A DNA stretch of 64,000 nucleotides from Rheinheimera faecalis (GCF_021290965.1 NZ_JAJOYT010000001.1:698836-762835); one strand, 5' to 3'. Counted from the stretch's first letter, positions 1 to 9,901 are shown. The notes: generated by a model not told the origin, from the letters alone. A program made the numbers and translations.

Positions 1-650
1 AGCATAACCAATTGTGCAGAAATTGCTGCCGCTTCGTCGTTTTCTAATAATTTCAATGCTAATAAAGGTGCACCACCGACGTACTGCAGTAAAAATTCCG
101 GTACAGGCCTGCTGCTGTGTTCCTGCAACCAGTGTTCAATCTGTTCACCATACACTGGCGCTAAAGCCCAGCTTTGACACCGGCTTAAAATAGTAGGCAA
201 CAGCTGCGCCGGATGAGCACTTTGTAAAATCAGAAAACTGTTTTGTGGTGGCTCTTCCAGGGTTTTTAATAAAGCATTGGCCGCGGCTTCTGTCATCAGT
301 TCAGCCTGTGGAATAAGCGCCAGCTTGACGCCACCTTGCTGTGACGCACCATGCATAAACTGACCCAAAGCTCGTATCGGATCAACGCCAATACTGCTGC
401 TGCCTTCTGTCGGTAATTGCCACAGATCCGGGTGATGACCAGAGGCCATCAACTGACAACTTTTACATAAACCACAAGGCAACTGCTGTTGCGGGCTTTT
501 ACATAACAAATAAGCGGCCAGACGTTTGGCAAGCGCCAGTTTGCCAATACCAACAGGGCCTGTCAGCAACAAAGCGTGATGCAACTGCCCTGCTTCTGCC
601 AATTCAGTCAGTTTGTATTGATACGAGTCCAGCCAGGGGAAATCAGACAT
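1..650 (-). CDS. holB: DNA polymerase III delta' subunit, 3' part missing
   Basis: Clamp-loader subunit that, with gamma/tau and delta, opens the beta clamp on primed DNA. Reading leftward from an ATG at 650 the frame stays open to the window edge, so only about the first 216 residues are present. Visible are a Walker-A-like GPVGIGK near residue 31, a four-cysteine zinc module ([16 protein letters not shown], about residues 50-65), the LLKTLEEPP motif and the ILSRCQ sensor-1 segment, all typical of HolB. Its start overlaps the tmk stop by 8 bases, implying translational coupling in the fab-mltG-tmk-holB operon. The order tmk-holB matches E. coli. Confidence 0.93.
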   Translation of the reverse strand, partial: MSDFPWLDSYQYKLTELAEAGQLHHALLLTGPVGIGKLALAKRLAAYLLCKSPQQQLPCGLCKSCQLMASGHHPDLWQLPTEGSSSIGVDPIRALGQFMHGASQQGGVKLALIPQAELMTEAAANALLKTLEEPPQNSFLILQSAHPAQLLPTILSRCQSWALAPVYGEQIEHWLQEHSSRPVPEFLLQYVGGAPLLALKLLENDEAAAISAQLVM

Positions 651-1314
651 CTGTGCCAAGATCAGCCTTTGCATCACGGCTTAAAGATCCACTTTGATAA
701 GCCTGTTGCAGTGCATTCAGTATCTGTTGCTGCACCAGCTCCATAGACTGACTGGCATCTATGGTGACTATATTGGCTTCAGTGGCTGCGATTTGCAGAT
801 ACTTAGCCCGGGTGCGCTGGAAAAACGCCAGTTGCTCCTGCTCAATACGATCCAATTCACCGCGAGCCTGAGCACGTTGTAAACCTATAGCAGGGTCTAT
901 ATCTAAATACAGCGTTAAATCCGGCGTTAAATCACCTAATACTACCTGACGAATGCTGTTGATCAGGCTTTCATCCAGTTGACGACCACCACCCTGATAA
1001 GCGCGGGACGATAAATCGTGACGGTCACCCAGCACCCAGCTGCCTTGCTGTAAGGCAGGCTGGATCACAGTTTTTACCAGCTGCACACGGGATGCATACA
1101 TCAGCAATAATTCAGTTTCAGGCGCCACGACTTCATCCTGCACTTGTTTGACCAGCGTGCGGATTTGTTCGGCTAAAGGTGTGCCGCCTGGCTCACGGGT
1201 GCTGATAAACTTGATGTTATGTTCGTTCAGCCATTGCTGGATAGTACGGATAGCGCTGGTTTTACCCGCGCCTTCCAGCCCTTCCACCACAATAAAACGA
1301 CCTAAAGTTGTCAT
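643..1314 (-). CDS. tmk: Thymidylate kinase (dTMP kinase)
   Basis: Phosphorylates dTMP to dTDP with ATP in the cytoplasm, the step joining de novo and salvage routes to dTTP. At 223 residues it is a little longer than the usual 210. A P-loop [10 protein letters not shown] lies near residue 11, the substrate-binding [15 protein letters not shown] near residue 97, and the LID arginines ([12 protein letters not shown]) near residue 147. The ATG at 1314 overlaps the mltG stop (ATGA), and its own end overlaps the holB start, so the three genes are coupled. The Shine-Dalgarno is weak (A-rich), consistent with coupled translation. Confidence 0.97.
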   Translation of the reverse strand: MTTLGRFIVVEGLEGAGKTSAIRTIQQWLNEHNIKFISTREPGGTPLAEQIRTLVKQVQDEVVAPETELLLMYASRVQLVKTVIQPALQQGSWVLGDRHDLSSRAYQGGGRQLDESLINSIRQVVLGDLTPDLTLYLDIDPAIGLQRAQARGELDRIEQEQLAFFQRTRAKYLQIAATEANIVTIDASQSMELVQQQILNALQQAYQSGSLSRDAKADLGTDV

Positions 1315-2351
1315 TGTTTTTTCTTTTCCAAAACTTTCTTGCCAAAAATGTATTGCTGCACTGCGGCATTATGCTCTGCCAGAGTACGGGAAAACTGATG
1401 GGTGCCATCGCCTTTTGAGACAAAATACAGCCAGTCACTTTGTGCAGGCTGAGCCGCAGCTATGATAGAACTGCCACTTGGCGCCGCTATTGGACCCGGC
1501 GGTAAGCCAAAATGCTGATAGGTATTGTAAAGGTGCGGATTCTTTAAATCCGCTCTGGTGATATCGCCATTGAAACTATCACCTAAACCATAGATCACAG
1601 TTGGGTCTGTTTGTAGTTTCATGCCAAGTGCTAAGCGATTGACAAAAACCGAGCTGACCAGCGGTTTTTCTGGTTCATGGCCACTTTCTTTCTCGACAAT
1701 GGATGCCATGGTCAACAGCTCATATGGTGTTTTGTAAGGTAAATTGGCTTGCCGGCTGTCCCATGCCTGCTGCACTCTTTGGATCAGCAGCTCGTTGGCA
1801 CGTCTTAATAATTCAGTGCTGGTGCTGTTTGCTGTGTAATTGTAGGTTTCAGCAAAAAACAGGGCTTCGGCATTGGCAGGTTTATTGCCCCAGGCTTCAG
1901 GCCACTTTGCCAGTTCGACTAATGCAGCTTTATCCGTCAGATCATGCTGTAAATATTCGGCTTCGGCTAACCGCTTTAAGCTTTGGCTTAAGGTTTCACC
2001 TTCTTTAATGCTAAACGCAAACTGCGCCACTTTGCCACTGGCGAACAAATGCAGCATTTGTAATAAACGGGTTGGTTTTTGATCAGTGGGTACTCTGTAC
2101 ACGCCCTGATGCAACTTTGAAAGCTCAGGATGTATTCGCAAATAAATGGATAACCAACGGCACTGGGCGTTGCTCAGCAGATTTTGCTGCTGCCAGTTAC
2201 GACAGAGTTTCATCGCGCTGTCGCCGGCTTTAATTTCTATATAAGCCTCTGTCAGCGGCAAACGGCTTTGGCTGTATTGTTGCCAGATATTGGTTAAACC
2301 AAAAAAACTGACCAGCGAGACTAACAGCACTACAAATATAGTTCGGATCAA
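1311..2351 (-). CDS. mltG: Endolytic murein transglycosylase MltG (YceG-like), TTG start
   Basis: Inner-membrane endolytic transglycosylase that cuts nascent glycan strands and is thought to set where peptidoglycan polymerisation ends. 346 residues, near the 340 of E. coli MltG. One N-terminal membrane helix (about residues 3-20) precedes a periplasmic LysM-like part and the YceG domain; the proposed catalytic glutamate is in [10 protein letters not shown] (about residue 218), followed by the conserved [16 protein letters not shown]. The first codon is TTG at 2351 with a GGAG seven bases upstream, inside the pabC stop (overlap TTGA). No in-frame ATG lies near enough to give the membrane anchor, so TTG is preferred. 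Confidence 0.95.
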   Translation of the reverse strand: MIRTIFVVLLVSLVSFFGLTNIWQQYSQSRLPLTEAYIEIKAGDSAMKLCRNWQQQNLLSNAQCRWLSIYLRIHPELSKLHQGVYRVPTDQKPTRLLQMLHLFASGKVAQFAFSIKEGETLSQSLKRLAEAEYLQHDLTDKAALVELAKWPEAWGNKPANAEALFFAETYNYTANSTSTELLRRANELLIQRVQQAWDSRQANLPYKTPYELLTMASIVEKESGHEPEKPLVSSVFVNRLALGMKLQTDPTVIYGLGDSFNGDITRADLKNPHLYNTYQHFGLPPGPIAAPSGSSIIAAAQPAQSDWLYFVSKGDGTHQFSRTLAEHNAAVQQYIFGKKVLEKKKQ

Positions 2352-3112
2352 AGCTCAACTCCGCTGACAAACTGACGCACCAGTTCGATATTTTTAGTTT
2401 GCCCGGCAAATTCCTTTACCGGCACTACACCCATCAGGGCATTACAAATCAATAAGGCTTCCGCTTGCTGCAGATCAGCCAGGCGATAACGACCTTCTGT
2501 CACTGATAGCTGAGTCATCAGATACTGACGCATCACGCCATTCACGCCAGCCTGATCCAGCGAAGGAGTAAACCATTGACCCTCTTTGAAAAACATCAGA
2601 TTGGCAGCAGACGCTTCAATCACAGCATCACTTTGGTCCAGCACCACAAGCTCATCAACATCACTTTGAGCTAATTCGGCTTTAATCAACACTTGCTCCA
2701 GCCTGTTGTTGTGCTTAACACCAGCCAAAGCAGGTTGTTGTGCTAGTTTAAAACCTGCCAAGCCAAGGCGAATGCCCTGCTGTTGCCAGTTGCTGTAATC
2801 AGGTAAAGCTGCGGTGCTGATATAACAGCAAGGCGATTCAATACCTTGGGGGCTATAACCCCGTCCTGCCTGACCACGGCTTATCAATATTTTAATCACT
2901 TGATCAGGCGCTGAAATAGCCTGCTGGACTTGTGCTGTGAGCTCATCCGTATCAAAAGAATGGATCAGCAAAGCTTTGGCGCCCGATACTAAACGCTGCA
3001 GATGCAAATCCCACAGCATAGCTTTGCCACCTTTTACCCTTACTGTGGTAAAAAGCCCGTCACCATACTGAAAGCTGCGATCTGTGCTGCCGGGTGCCTG
3101 CAGATAAAGCAT
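2348..3112 (-). CDS. pabC: Aminodeoxychorismate lyase (PLP-dependent)
   Basis: Converts 4-amino-4-deoxychorismate to p-aminobenzoate and pyruvate for folate synthesis. The 254-residue protein has the class IV aminotransferase fold marks: FQYGDGLFTTVRV near the N-terminus, the Schiff-base lysine in GVKHNNRLEQV (about residue 145), and EASAANLMFF for phosphate binding. The ATG at 3112 is taken; the reading frame also offers a TTG one codon earlier. It follows fabF after a hairpin and 170 bases, and its stop overlaps the mltG start. Branched-chain aminotransferase is the main alternative by fold, but size and position next to mltG/tmk fit PabC. Confidence 0.94.
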   Translation of the reverse strand: MLYLQAPGSTDRSFQYGDGLFTTVRVKGGKAMLWDLHLQRLVSGAKALLIHSFDTDELTAQVQQAISAPDQVIKILISRGQAGRGYSPQGIESPCCYISTAALPDYSNWQQQGIRLGLAGFKLAQQPALAGVKHNNRLEQVLIKAELAQSDVDELVVLDQSDAVIEASAANLMFFKEGQWFTPSLDQAGVNGVMRQYLMTQLSVTEGRYRLADLQQAEALLICNALMGVVPVKEFAGQTKNIELVRQFVSGVEL

Positions 3113-3252
3113 CAATACCCATCCAAAGCTTCTGTAAAAATCTGGCCGAAAGTATGCCTGAAATCAATGACTTTGGGAATGCAGGTGCCGAGTCTTGTAT
3201 CAGACTCAAAAATGGCTAGAACAGCAGGAGTTTGAATTAAACAATCGATAGT

Positions 3253-3278
3253 AGGGTCAGAGCTAAAGCTCTGACCCT
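3253..3278 (-). terminator. Perfect 12-bp-stem hairpin between fabF and pabC
   Basis: The arms AGGGTCAGAGCT and AGCTCTGACCCT are separated by only two bases. The hairpin lies a few bases past the fabF stop in the fab transcript and lacks a long U run, so it may be a leaky terminator or an mRNA processing site. A closely related hairpin, with the same outer nine bases per arm, recurs at 51206-51232. The rest of the 172-base spacer to pabC shows nothing recognisable. Confidence 0.6.
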
Positions 3279-3284
3279 CTAATT

Positions 3285-4523
3285 TTAGATTTTCTTAAAC
3301 AGAATAGAACCGTTAGTGCCGCCGAAACCAAAGGAATTACATAAAGCGTATTCCATTTTGGCATCTCGGGCCGTATGCGGTACATAATCTAAGTCACAAC
3401 CTTCGTCCGGATTATCCAGGTTGATGGTTGGAGAGACTTTTTGATCGATCAGTGACAAGATCGTGATGATAGATTCAACAGAACCTGCAGCACCCAATAA
3501 GTGCCCCATCATCGACTTGCTGGAACTGACCATTAAACCTTCTGGTTTTGCACCAAAAATAGATTTAATCGCCATAGTTTCCGCTATGTCACCCGCTGGT
3601 GTGGACGTGCCGTGCGCATTGATATACTGCACCTGATCGGCGTTAATACCCGCATCACGTAAAGCATTTTTCATTGCCAAAGCAGCGCCACGACCATTTT
3701 CCGGCGGTGATGTCATATGATAGGCATCGCCACTCATACCAAAACCTACCAGTTCAGCGTATATTTTTGCACCACGGGCTTTAGCATGTTCGTACTCTTC
3801 CAGTACCACAACACCAGCTCCGTCGCCTAATACAAAACCGTCACGGTCTTTATCCCATGGACGACTGGCCTGTTGTGGCGCATCGTTACGGGTGGATAAA
3901 GCACGGGCGGCACCAAAACCACCCATACCTAAAGTAGTAGATGCTTTTTCTGCACCACCGGCAATCATCGCGTCCGCATCACCGTAAGCAATCATACGGG
4001 CAGCCTGACCAATGTTATGCACACCTGTAGTACAAGCGGTGACAATACTGATATTTGGACCTTGCAGACCTAACATGATGGATAAATGGCCTGAAATCAT
4101 GTTGATAATGGTAGAAGGCACAAAAAACGGCGATAACCGACGTGGGCCGCTGTTCAGTAATTTGGTGTGGTTTTCTTCAATTAAACCTAAACCACCAATA
4201 CCTGAACCTACAGCAACACCAATACGTTCGGCATTTTCTTCGTTAATTTCCAGTCCGGAATCCCGAAAGGCCTGCACACCGGCAGCGACACCGTACTGGA
4301 TAAATAAATCCATTTTTTTGGCTTCTTTGGCCGGGAAAAACTGTTCGACGTCAAAATTTTTGACTAAACCAGCAAATTTGGTGGTGTAAGCCTCTGGATC
4401 AATATGATCAAACAGCGCTATTCCACTTTGACCTTGTAATAAAGCCTGCCAGGTCGATGTTACATCGTTCCCCAGGGGCGTTAGCATACCTAAGCCCGTC
4501 ACAACCACTCGACGTTTTGCCAC
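3285..4523 (-). CDS. fabF: 3-oxoacyl-ACP synthase II (KAS II), GTG start
   Basis: Elongating beta-ketoacyl-ACP synthase that condenses acyl-ACP with malonyl-ACP; FabF governs the temperature-dependent palmitoleate to cis-vaccenate step in relatives. 412 residues, as usual. The Cys-His-His triad is visible: cysteine in [12 protein letters not shown] (about 163), histidine in [11 protein letters not shown] (about 303) and histidine in [12 protein letters not shown] (about 340), with the C-terminal [10 protein letters not shown] loop. The start is GTG at 4523, preceded by GGAGG five bases away. It lies downstream of acpP beyond a strong hairpin. Confidence 0.98.
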   Translation of the reverse strand: MAKRRVVVTGLGMLTPLGNDVTSTWQALLQGQSGIALFDHIDPEAYTTKFAGLVKNFDVEQFFPAKEAKKMDLFIQYGVAAGVQAFRDSGLEINEENAERIGVAVGSGIGGLGLIEENHTKLLNSGPRRLSPFFVPSTIINMISGHLSIMLGLQGPNISIVTACTTGVHNIGQAARMIAYGDADAMIAGGAEKASTTLGMGGFGAARALSTRNDAPQQASRPWDKDRDGFVLGDGAGVVVLEEYEHAKARGAKIYAELVGFGMSGDAYHMTSPPENGRGAALAMKNALRDAGINADQVQYINAHGTSTPAGDIAETMAIKSIFGAKPEGLMVSSSKSMMGHLLGAAGSVESIITILSLIDQKVSPTINLDNPDEGCDLDYVPHTARDAKMEYALCNSFGFGGTNGSILFKKI

Positions 4524-4602
4524 AGAATCCTCCGCAGTCTAATTTATTCTCTATTGCTGATCCGCCTCTGTACTGAATACGTAGCGGACAGCTTCAGAAA
4601 CA

Positions 4603-4630
4603 AAAACGGGTAGCAGAGGCTACCCGTTTT
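4603..4630 (-). terminator. Strong terminator-like hairpin after acpP
   Basis: Arms AAAACGGGTAGC and GCTACCCGTTTT enclose a four-base loop; on the leftward transcript the stem is followed by T-rich sequence. It sits 13 bases past the acpP stop and would give a short, abundant acpP mRNA with partial readthrough into fabF. This arrangement fits the high demand for acyl carrier protein relative to FabF. Confidence 0.8.
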
Positions 4631-4643
4631 GTCAGCTCAACGC

Positions 4644-4880
4644 TTACTCAGCGTGGGCCTTGATATAGTCGATAGCAGACTGTACCGTTGTAATTTTTTC
4701 AGCTTCTTCGTCTGGGATCTCTGTGTCGAATTCTTCTTCCAGAGCCATAACTAATTCTACTGTGTCCAGAGAGTCAGCGCCTAAATCGTCAACGAAAGAA
4801 GATTCGTGCTTCACTTCTTCTTCTTTAACGCCTAACTGCTCGATGATGATTTTTTTAACGCGTTCTTCGATGTTGCTCAT
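4644..4880 (-). CDS. acpP: Acyl carrier protein
   Basis: Carries growing acyl chains on a 4'-phosphopantetheine arm. The 78-residue acidic protein starts [12 protein letters not shown] and holds the [16 protein letters not shown] helix II, whose serine in DSL (about residue 37) is the attachment site. The longest frame runs 29 codons further upstream, but the ATG at 4880 with GGAAG seven or so bases before it gives exactly the family length and sequence start. It stands between fabG and fabF as in E. coli, separated from fabG by about 300 bases that contain ERIC-like repeats and probably its own promoter. Confidence 0.98.
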   Translation of the reverse strand: MSNIEERVKKIIIEQLGVKEEEVKHESSFVDDLGADSLDTVELVMALEEEFDTEIPDEEAEKITTVQSAIDYIKAHAE

Positions 4881-5002
4881 CTTTTCTTCCTTTTTCTCAT
4901 GTAAATCGCAACAATTGGTGCAATTTTGTGTGGCGGCTAGTTTATGCGTTAGCCTGATTTGTTGCAAGTAAAGCCATTAGCTTTTCCTGCTGGTCAAACC
5001 AT

Positions 5003-5125
5003 TAGCCTTCGCCCTTGAAGCCGCAGCTTTGTTGACTTCGCTCTGTCGCCCCAATCACATAGGACAACTATGTTCATGGGGACTCTTCGCTTGTCGTCGC
5101 GCTGCAACTCCAATTACTTTGGCTA
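5003..5125 (-). repeat. ERIC-like intergenic palindrome, copy 1 (123 bp)
   Basis: Imperfect palindrome with termini TAGCC and GGCTA. On the minus strand it reads through the core CCTATGTGATTGGGGCGA, which resembles the ERIC consensus core (GTGACTGGGGTGAGCG), and an end like AAGTAATTGGAGTTGCAG. It lies between acpP and fabG, so it is transcribed with the operon. It shares orientation and terminal bases with copy 4 (40975-41097). Family assignment is from remembered ERIC consensus, not an alignment. Confidence 0.8.
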
Positions 5126-5126
5126 A

Positions 5127-5173
5127 TAGCCTTAGTTCCTGAAGCTGAAATACAACTTCAATCACATCGGCTA
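5127..5173 (-). repeat. 47-bp deletion derivative of the ERIC-like element
   Basis: Directly abutting copy 1, the segment again starts TAGCC and ends GGCTA. Its left part TAGCCTTAGTTCCTGAAGCTG and right part ACAACTTCAATCACATCGGC resemble the two ends of the full element, but the central palindrome is missing. It ends four bases before the fabG stop codon. Confidence 0.6.
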
Positions 5174-5177
5174 TGGC

Positions 5178-5927
5178 TTACACCATATACATACCGCCGT
5201 TGATATGGATGGTTTCACCCGTAATATATGCTGCCGGACCTGAAGCCAAAAAGGCTACAGCGGCTGCTATTTCTTCCGGCTGGCCCAGACGATTCGCCGG
5301 GACCTGGCTGAAAATTGCTTCTTTTTGCTCTTCTGACAATTCTTTGGTCATATCGGTGTCGATAAAACCTGGTGCAACAGCGTTCACCGTGATACCACGG
5401 GAGGCCACTTCTCTGGCCAATGACTTGGTGAAACCTAACACGCCCGCTTTCGCTGCAGCATAGTTCGTCTGACCCGCATTGCCCATAGAACCAACCACTG
5501 AACCTATGCTGATGATCCGGCCGTGACGCTTTTTCATCATGCTACGCAGCACAGCTTTACTTAAACGGTACACTGATGTCAAATTGGTTTGCATGATGTC
5601 GAACCATTCTTCTTCTTTCATGCGCATCAACAGGTTATCGCGGGTAATACCAGCGTTGTTCACCAGAATATCAATATCGCCAAACTGAGCTTTAATAGTC
5701 TCTAAACACTGCTCAATAGAAGCTGTATCGCCGACATTTAACACCAGGCCCTGACCTTTGTCACCTAAATAAGCGGAAATTGCTGCTGCACCTGATTCAG
5801 TTGTTGCAGTTCCAACCACTTTAGCGCCTAAAGCGGCTAATTGTTCAGCAATAGCGCGACCTATGCCACGGCTTGCGCCCGTGACTAGGGCCACCTGACC
5901 TTCTAACGAAATAAATGGAGTCGTCAT
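5178..5927 (-). CDS. fabG: 3-oxoacyl-ACP reductase
   Basis: NADPH-dependent short-chain dehydrogenase that reduces 3-oxoacyl-ACP in every elongation cycle. 249 residues against about 244 in E. coli. The Rossmann TGASRGIGRAIA is at residues 16-27, NNAG near 90, and the catalytic Ser-Tyr-Lys appear as SIGSVVGSMG (about 143), then TNYAAAKAG (Tyr about 156, Lys about 160); the C-terminus TGETIHINGGMYMV is the FabG tail. The ATG at 5927 follows the fabD stop by 14 bases. The position between fabD and acpP separates it from the paralogous SDR at 34273-35034. Confidence 0.98.
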   Translation of the reverse strand: MTTPFISLEGQVALVTGASRGIGRAIAEQLAALGAKVVGTATTESGAAAISAYLGDKGQGLVLNVGDTASIEQCLETIKAQFGDIDILVNNAGITRDNLLMRMKEEEWFDIMQTNLTSVYRLSKAVLRSMMKKRHGRIISIGSVVGSMGNAGQTNYAAAKAGVLGFTKSLAREVASRGITVNAVAPGFIDTDMTKELSEEQKEAIFSQVPANRLGQPEEIAAAVAFLASGPAAYITGETIHINGGMYMV

Positions 5928-5941
5928 TCTATGTAAGCCTT

Positions 5942-6880
5942 TTATTCTGCAGCTAAAGCGTCTTTTAATGACGCTACATCTGTCACTGAAGCCGTGTTCA
6001 GCTCTTTATTAATACGTTTAATTAAGCCACTTAATACCTTGCCTGCACCCAGTTCAATCACTGTGTCCACGCCTTGTGCAGCTAAAAACTCTATACTTTC
6101 TGTCCAGCGCACCGGACTATACAGCTGACGTACCAATGCATCTTTTATTGCAGCGGCATCAGCTGCAGCACTAACGTCGACATTGTTCACTACAGGTATG
6201 ACAGCTGTATGAAACGAAATACTGTTTAAATCATCTGCCAGTTTATCTGCTGCAGGCTTCATTAAAGCGCAGTGTGACGGCACAGACACAGGTAAAGGCA
6301 GCGCACGTTTGGCACCAGCGGCTTTACAAAGTTCATTTGCACGTTCAACAGCAGCTTTATTACCAGCAATCACCACCTGGCCAGGCGAGTTGAAGTTGAC
6401 AGGAGAAACCACTTCACCTTGTGCCGCTTCAGCACAGGCTTTAGCAATCAGCGCATCGTCCAGGCCTATAATGGCTGACATAGCACCAGTACCGGCAGGC
6501 ACAGCCAGTTGCATATACTGACCACGTTTTTCCACCAGCTTGACTGCATCGGCCAGGTTTAATACACCAGCACAAACTAAAGCTGAATATTCACCTAAAG
6601 AGTGACCAGCTAAATAAGCAGGAGTCGCGCCGCCCTGCTCCAGCCATACTCTATACACAGCAACAGAGGCTGTTAATAAGGCAGGTTGAGTACGGTGTGT
6701 TTCGTTTAATGCTGTATCAGGACCATTGGCCACTAAGGCCCATAAGTCATAACCTAAAGCCGCAGAGGCTTCGGCGAAGGTGTCGCGAACAGTGGCAAAT
6801 TCAGCATGAAGTTCGGCTAACATGCCTACGCTTTGTGAACCCTGTCCTGGAAATACCAATGCAAGTTTGTTGTTCATCAT
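5942..6880 (-). CDS. fabD: Malonyl-CoA:ACP transacylase
   Basis: Transfers malonyl from CoA to ACP to supply the extender unit. 312 residues, the family size. It opens with LALVFPGQGSQSVGM, has the nucleophile in AGHSLGEYSALVCAG (Ser about 94), and the catalytic histidine in PVSVPSHCALMKPAA (about 203). Two ATG codons in tandem (6880 and 6877) follow a GAGAACA stretch; either may be used. It is 27 bases downstream of fabH in the same leftward operon. Confidence 0.97.
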   Translation of the reverse strand: MMNNKLALVFPGQGSQSVGMLAELHAEFATVRDTFAEASAALGYDLWALVANGPDTALNETHRTQPALLTASVAVYRVWLEQGGATPAYLAGHSLGEYSALVCAGVLNLADAVKLVEKRGQYMQLAVPAGTGAMSAIIGLDDALIAKACAEAAQGEVVSPVNFNSPGQVVIAGNKAAVERANELCKAAGAKRALPLPVSVPSHCALMKPAADKLADDLNSISFHTAVIPVVNNVDVSAAADAAAIKDALVRQLYSPVRWTESIEFLAAQGVDTVIELGAGKVLSGLIKRINKELNTASVTDVASLKDALAAE

Positions 6881-6907
6881 TGTTCTCGCAATATTCTCGT
6901 ACTATCG

Positions 6908-7867
6908 TTAATAACGTATTAAAGCAGAAGCCCAGGCAAAACCGCTGCCAAATGCTTCGAGCAAAATAGTTTGTCCACGCTGGATACGACCATCACGCAC
7001 AGCTTCATCTAAGGCTGTAGGCACTGTCGCAGCTGAAGTGTTGCCATAACGGTCGAGGTTAATCACCACCTGATCCATCGACATATCCAGTTTACGGGCC
7101 ACAGCGGAGATAATGCGCAGGTTGGCCTGATGTGGCACTAACCAGTCGATTTGGGATTTATCCATATTGTTGGCAGCAAGGGTTTGCTCGACCACTTCAG
7201 ATAAACGGGTGACTGCAACTTTAAATACTTCGTTGCCTTTCATCGCGCCCCAGGAATTATGCACTGAAGCTTCGACACCACGTATAGGGTTGTCGACATA
7301 CAATAATTCTGAGTATTTACCGTCAGCATGAATATGAGTGGATAAAATACCTGGCTGCTCTGATGCTTCTAAAATCACAGCACCTGCAGCATCACCAAAT
7401 AAAATCACCATGCTACGATCTTCAGGGCTCATTAAACGCGATAAACAATCTGAGCCTATCACCAGCACTCGTTTTGCCATGCCACTTTTTACATACTGGT
7501 CAGCAATACTTAAGGCATAACAAAAGCCAGCACAGGCTGCTGCAACGTCAAAAGCCGGAATGCCAGGCATATCCAGTTCACGCTGCACTTCGCAGGCTGC
7601 ACTTGGCAAAGCACGGGAAGCACTGGTAGTCGCCAGTACTATCATGTCGATGGAGTTTTTGTCGATGCCAGCTGCTTCAATAGCTTTTAATGCAGCCTGA
7701 GCTCCCATAGTAGCGACAGTTTCGTTGTCACCTATAATGCGGCGTTCTTTGATACCGGTACGTTCGATGATCCACTCGTCTGTGGTTTCAACCATGGTTT
7801 CGAGATCAGCATTGGTTCTGACCTGAGACGGAAAGTAACTTCCGGTTCCAATAATGCGTGAATACAT
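6908..7867 (-). CDS. fabH: 3-oxoacyl-ACP synthase III (KAS III)
   Basis: Starts fatty-acid synthesis by condensing acetyl-CoA with malonyl-ACP. 319 residues. The Cys-His-Asn triad is present: [12 protein letters not shown] (Cys about 113), [11 protein letters not shown] (His about 246) and [14 protein letters not shown] (Asn about 276). The N-terminal [16 protein letters not shown] is characteristic. It begins six bases past the plsX stop. FabB/FabF-like chain-elongation enzymes are excluded by the Cys-His-Asn arrangement. Confidence 0.98.
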   Translation of the reverse strand: MYSRIIGTGSYFPSQVRTNADLETMVETTDEWIIERTGIKERRIIGDNETVATMGAQAALKAIEAAGIDKNSIDMIVLATTSASRALPSAACEVQRELDMPGIPAFDVAAACAGFCYALSIADQYVKSGMAKRVLVIGSDCLSRLMSPEDRSMVILFGDAAGAVILEASEQPGILSTHIHADGKYSELLYVDNPIRGVEASVHNSWGAMKGNEVFKVAVTRLSEVVEQTLAANNMDKSQIDWLVPHQANLRIISAVARKLDMSMDQVVINLDRYGNTSAATVPTALDEAVRDGRIQRGQTILLEAFGSGFAWASALIRY

Positions 7868-7873
7868 TGGGCC

Positions 7874-8914
7874 CTACGCTTTGTCAATTAATACGTGTTC
7901 CAGCCTGTCTTTGATCTTCACCGGCACCTGGCGTTCAACCTCGCGCACGGCCTGACGGATGGCACTAAGAAATGCTTCTTTTGTCGCATTTCCATGACTC
8001 TTCACTACAATTCCGCGCAATCCTATCAGACTTGCCCCGTTATACTGGTCGGGGTTCACGCCTAAAGACATACTTTTCAGGAAAGGTTTGATTAACCAGC
8101 CGAAAAGTTGAGCAGACATGGAGTTTTTCAGTGCAGTTTCTAAGCGTTTTAAGATGAGTTTCGCTACACCTTCACAGGTTTTCAGCGCTACATTGCCAAC
8201 AAAGCCATCACAAACTATAACGTCAGCTTTGCCGGAAAAAATGTCATTGCCTTCGATATAGCCAATGTAATTGATATCCGCACATTCGGATAAGAGTAAG
8301 GAGGTTCGCTTGATTTGATCCGAACCTTTGATTTCTTCTTCGCCCATGTTCAGCAAAGCCACTTTGGGTTTGACTATGCCTTCCACCTCTTCAGCCATCA
8401 CAGCGCCCATCACGGCAAACTGGAACAAGGTGTCTGAATCACAATTGACCGTAGCGCCCAAATCCAGCATAAAAACCGGACTGCCGACAGTAGAAGGCAG
8501 GCTACTTATTAAAGCAGGACGTTCAACACCGTTCAGCATCTTCAATACAAAATGCGCCATAGCAATCAAAGCCCCGGTATTACCGGCACTGACGCAAGCG
8601 GCCACTTTGTTTTGTTCGACGAGATCCAGAGCAATACGCATCGACGACTGGCGCTTGTTGCGCAAAGCCACAGAAGGTTTGTCGGTCATCAGAACAGTTT
8701 GGGAAGCATGCTGAACAGAAAGCTGAGGATGGTTTAAATATCCGGCTTGTTCTAATTCATGGGTAAGAATTTCAGAATCGCCACACAGAACTAAATCTAC
8801 ATGGGGGTATTCACACAGCGCTTCTATAGCTGCAGGAATAGTTGATTGGGGGCCATGGTCGCCCCCCATCATGTCTAAAGCTATTTTAAGTCGTAGTGGT
8901 TGCAACGAGTGCAT
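7874..8914 (-). CDS. plsX: Phosphate acyltransferase PlsX
   Basis: Makes acyl-phosphate from acyl-ACP for PlsY, linking fatty-acid and phospholipid synthesis at the membrane face. 346 residues. The N-terminal LKIALDMMGGDHGP, the QTVLMTDKPSVALRNKR segment, AACVSAGNTGALIAMA, and the glycine-rich CDGFVGNVALKTCEG are family signatures. The ATG at 8914 is six bases from the rpmF stop; its Shine-Dalgarno (GGA) is weak, and a TTG at the fourth codon is a possible alternative. Confidence 0.97.
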   Translation of the reverse strand: MHSLQPLRLKIALDMMGGDHGPQSTIPAAIEALCEYPHVDLVLCGDSEILTHELEQAGYLNHPQLSVQHASQTVLMTDKPSVALRNKRQSSMRIALDLVEQNKVAACVSAGNTGALIAMAHFVLKMLNGVERPALISSLPSTVGSPVFMLDLGATVNCDSDTLFQFAVMGAVMAEEVEGIVKPKVALLNMGEEEIKGSDQIKRTSLLLSECADINYIGYIEGNDIFSGKADVIVCDGFVGNVALKTCEGVAKLILKRLETALKNSMSAQLFGWLIKPFLKSMSLGVNPDQYNGASLIGLRGIVVKSHGNATKEAFLSAIRQAVREVERQVPVKIKDRLEHVLIDKA

Positions 8915-8920
8915 CCAAAC

Positions 8921-9088
8921 TTACTTAATTACTTTACGACCTTTGTAGTAACCATCTTCAGTGATGTGGTGACGACGGTGCGTCTCACCTGAAGTTGCGT
9001 CTACAGACAGCGTTGGCCCAGTCAACGCATCATGAGAACGACGCATGTCACGTCTTGCACGAGATTTTTTGTTTTGCTGTACAGCCAT
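8921..9088 (-). CDS. rpmF: Ribosomal protein bL32
   Basis: Small basic protein of the large ribosomal subunit. Reading leftward from ATG 9088 gives 55 residues starting [20 protein letters not shown] and ending YYKGRKVIK, with the conserved [15 protein letters not shown] in the C-terminal half; E. coli L32 is 57 residues. AGGAGAAAGGC precedes the start. It lies between yceD and plsX as in enterobacteria. Zinc-binding cysteines found in some L32 versions are absent, which is normal for gammaproteobacteria. Confidence 0.97.
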   Translation of the reverse strand: MAVQQNKKSRARRDMRRSHDALTGPTLSVDATSGETHRRHHITEDGYYKGRKVIK

Positions 9089-9107
9089 TGCCTTTCTCCT
9101 AAAAAAA

Positions 9108-9635
9108 CTATTTTTTCTTCAATTCTTGCAATATTGCAAATGGGTTCGGTTTTTCTGGTTCCGGTTCTATTTCTCCCCAGCTCATCTGCACTTTGGTTGG
9201 ATCACAAGATCCTTCGTCGTGCATCGGAAACAAGGGTAAAGCCAGAATTAATTCGTCCTCAACCAATTGCCTCAAGTTAACTTCGCCGTGTTCGTTTTTT
9301 TCGACCACTTCGTAGCGCTCTGGAATATCGTCATGAGCCGAATCTTTGTCACTCCGAATTGGAGTGTATGCAAAACTGGTGTTCAGTTCCAGGCTCATGT
9401 GTTCGCTACAGCGTTCACACTTCACTTGTACCTGACAACGAGCATGAGCTTCAATGAAGACCAAACCCTGTTCATCAGTTCCACAATTTACTACTACGTC
9501 TACATCACCCTCAGAACTTACTAACGAGTCAGTTAATCTGGTTAAAGTAACCAGAGGAACTATACCATCAAAGGTTGCACGTTTCTGCGCAGCTCGGGTT
9601 GGATCAAGGGTAATTGGAATTTTTACCTTTTGCAT
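9108..9635 (-). CDS. yceD: YceD, 23S rRNA accumulation protein (DUF177)
   Basis: Family needed for normal 23S rRNA accumulation in bacteria and plants; its exact action is unknown. 175 residues against 173 in E. coli. The DUF177 core is visible: [22 protein letters not shown], then CERC (about residue 77), and the acidic end [14 protein letters not shown] with [12 protein letters not shown]. It is the first gene of the leftward operon, 19 bases before rpmF, and its ATG at 9635 faces the divergent yceF across a 266-base spacer. Confidence 0.93.
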   Translation of the reverse strand: MQKVKIPITLDPTRAAQKRATFDGIVPLVTLTRLTDSLVSSEGDVDVVVNCGTDEQGLVFIEAHARCQVQVKCERCSEHMSLELNTSFAYTPIRSDKDSAHDDIPERYEVVEKNEHGEVNLRQLVEDELILALPLFPMHDEGSCDPTKVQMSWGEIEPEPEKPNPFAILQELKKK

Positions 9636-9744
9636 AAGGCGCGCATCATATAGATCGAGGCTAAAGCTGTCAAAGGATTCCTGCCTCTTTTTTGTTAATT
9701 ATTCCCGCCTAAACCGCTGTTCTGACGGCCGTTCTGGCTTAATC

Positions 9745-9868
9745 TACCCAAAGTAACTGATGTTGCAGCGCGACGACAAGCTTTTGAGACCCCATGAGCA
9801 TAGATAAACTATGTGATTGGGGCGAAAAAGCGCAGTCAACAAAGTTGCAACTTCAGGTAGGAAGGGTA
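9745..9868 (+). repeat. ERIC-like intergenic palindrome, copy 2 (124 bp)
   Basis: Runs from TACCCAAAGTAACTGATG to GAAGGGTA with the core CTATGTGATTGGGGCGAA. It has the classical TACCC/GGGTA termini, unlike copies 1 and 4. It occupies most of the spacer between the divergent yceD and yceF genes and ends 33 bases before the yceF ATG, so it lies within or next to the yceF promoter or leader. The remaining ~110 bases next to yceD show no clear promoter to me. Confidence 0.8.
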
Positions 9869-9901
9869 TAGTGCGGCGCATTGTCCCAACGAGGTGCTTT
9901 T

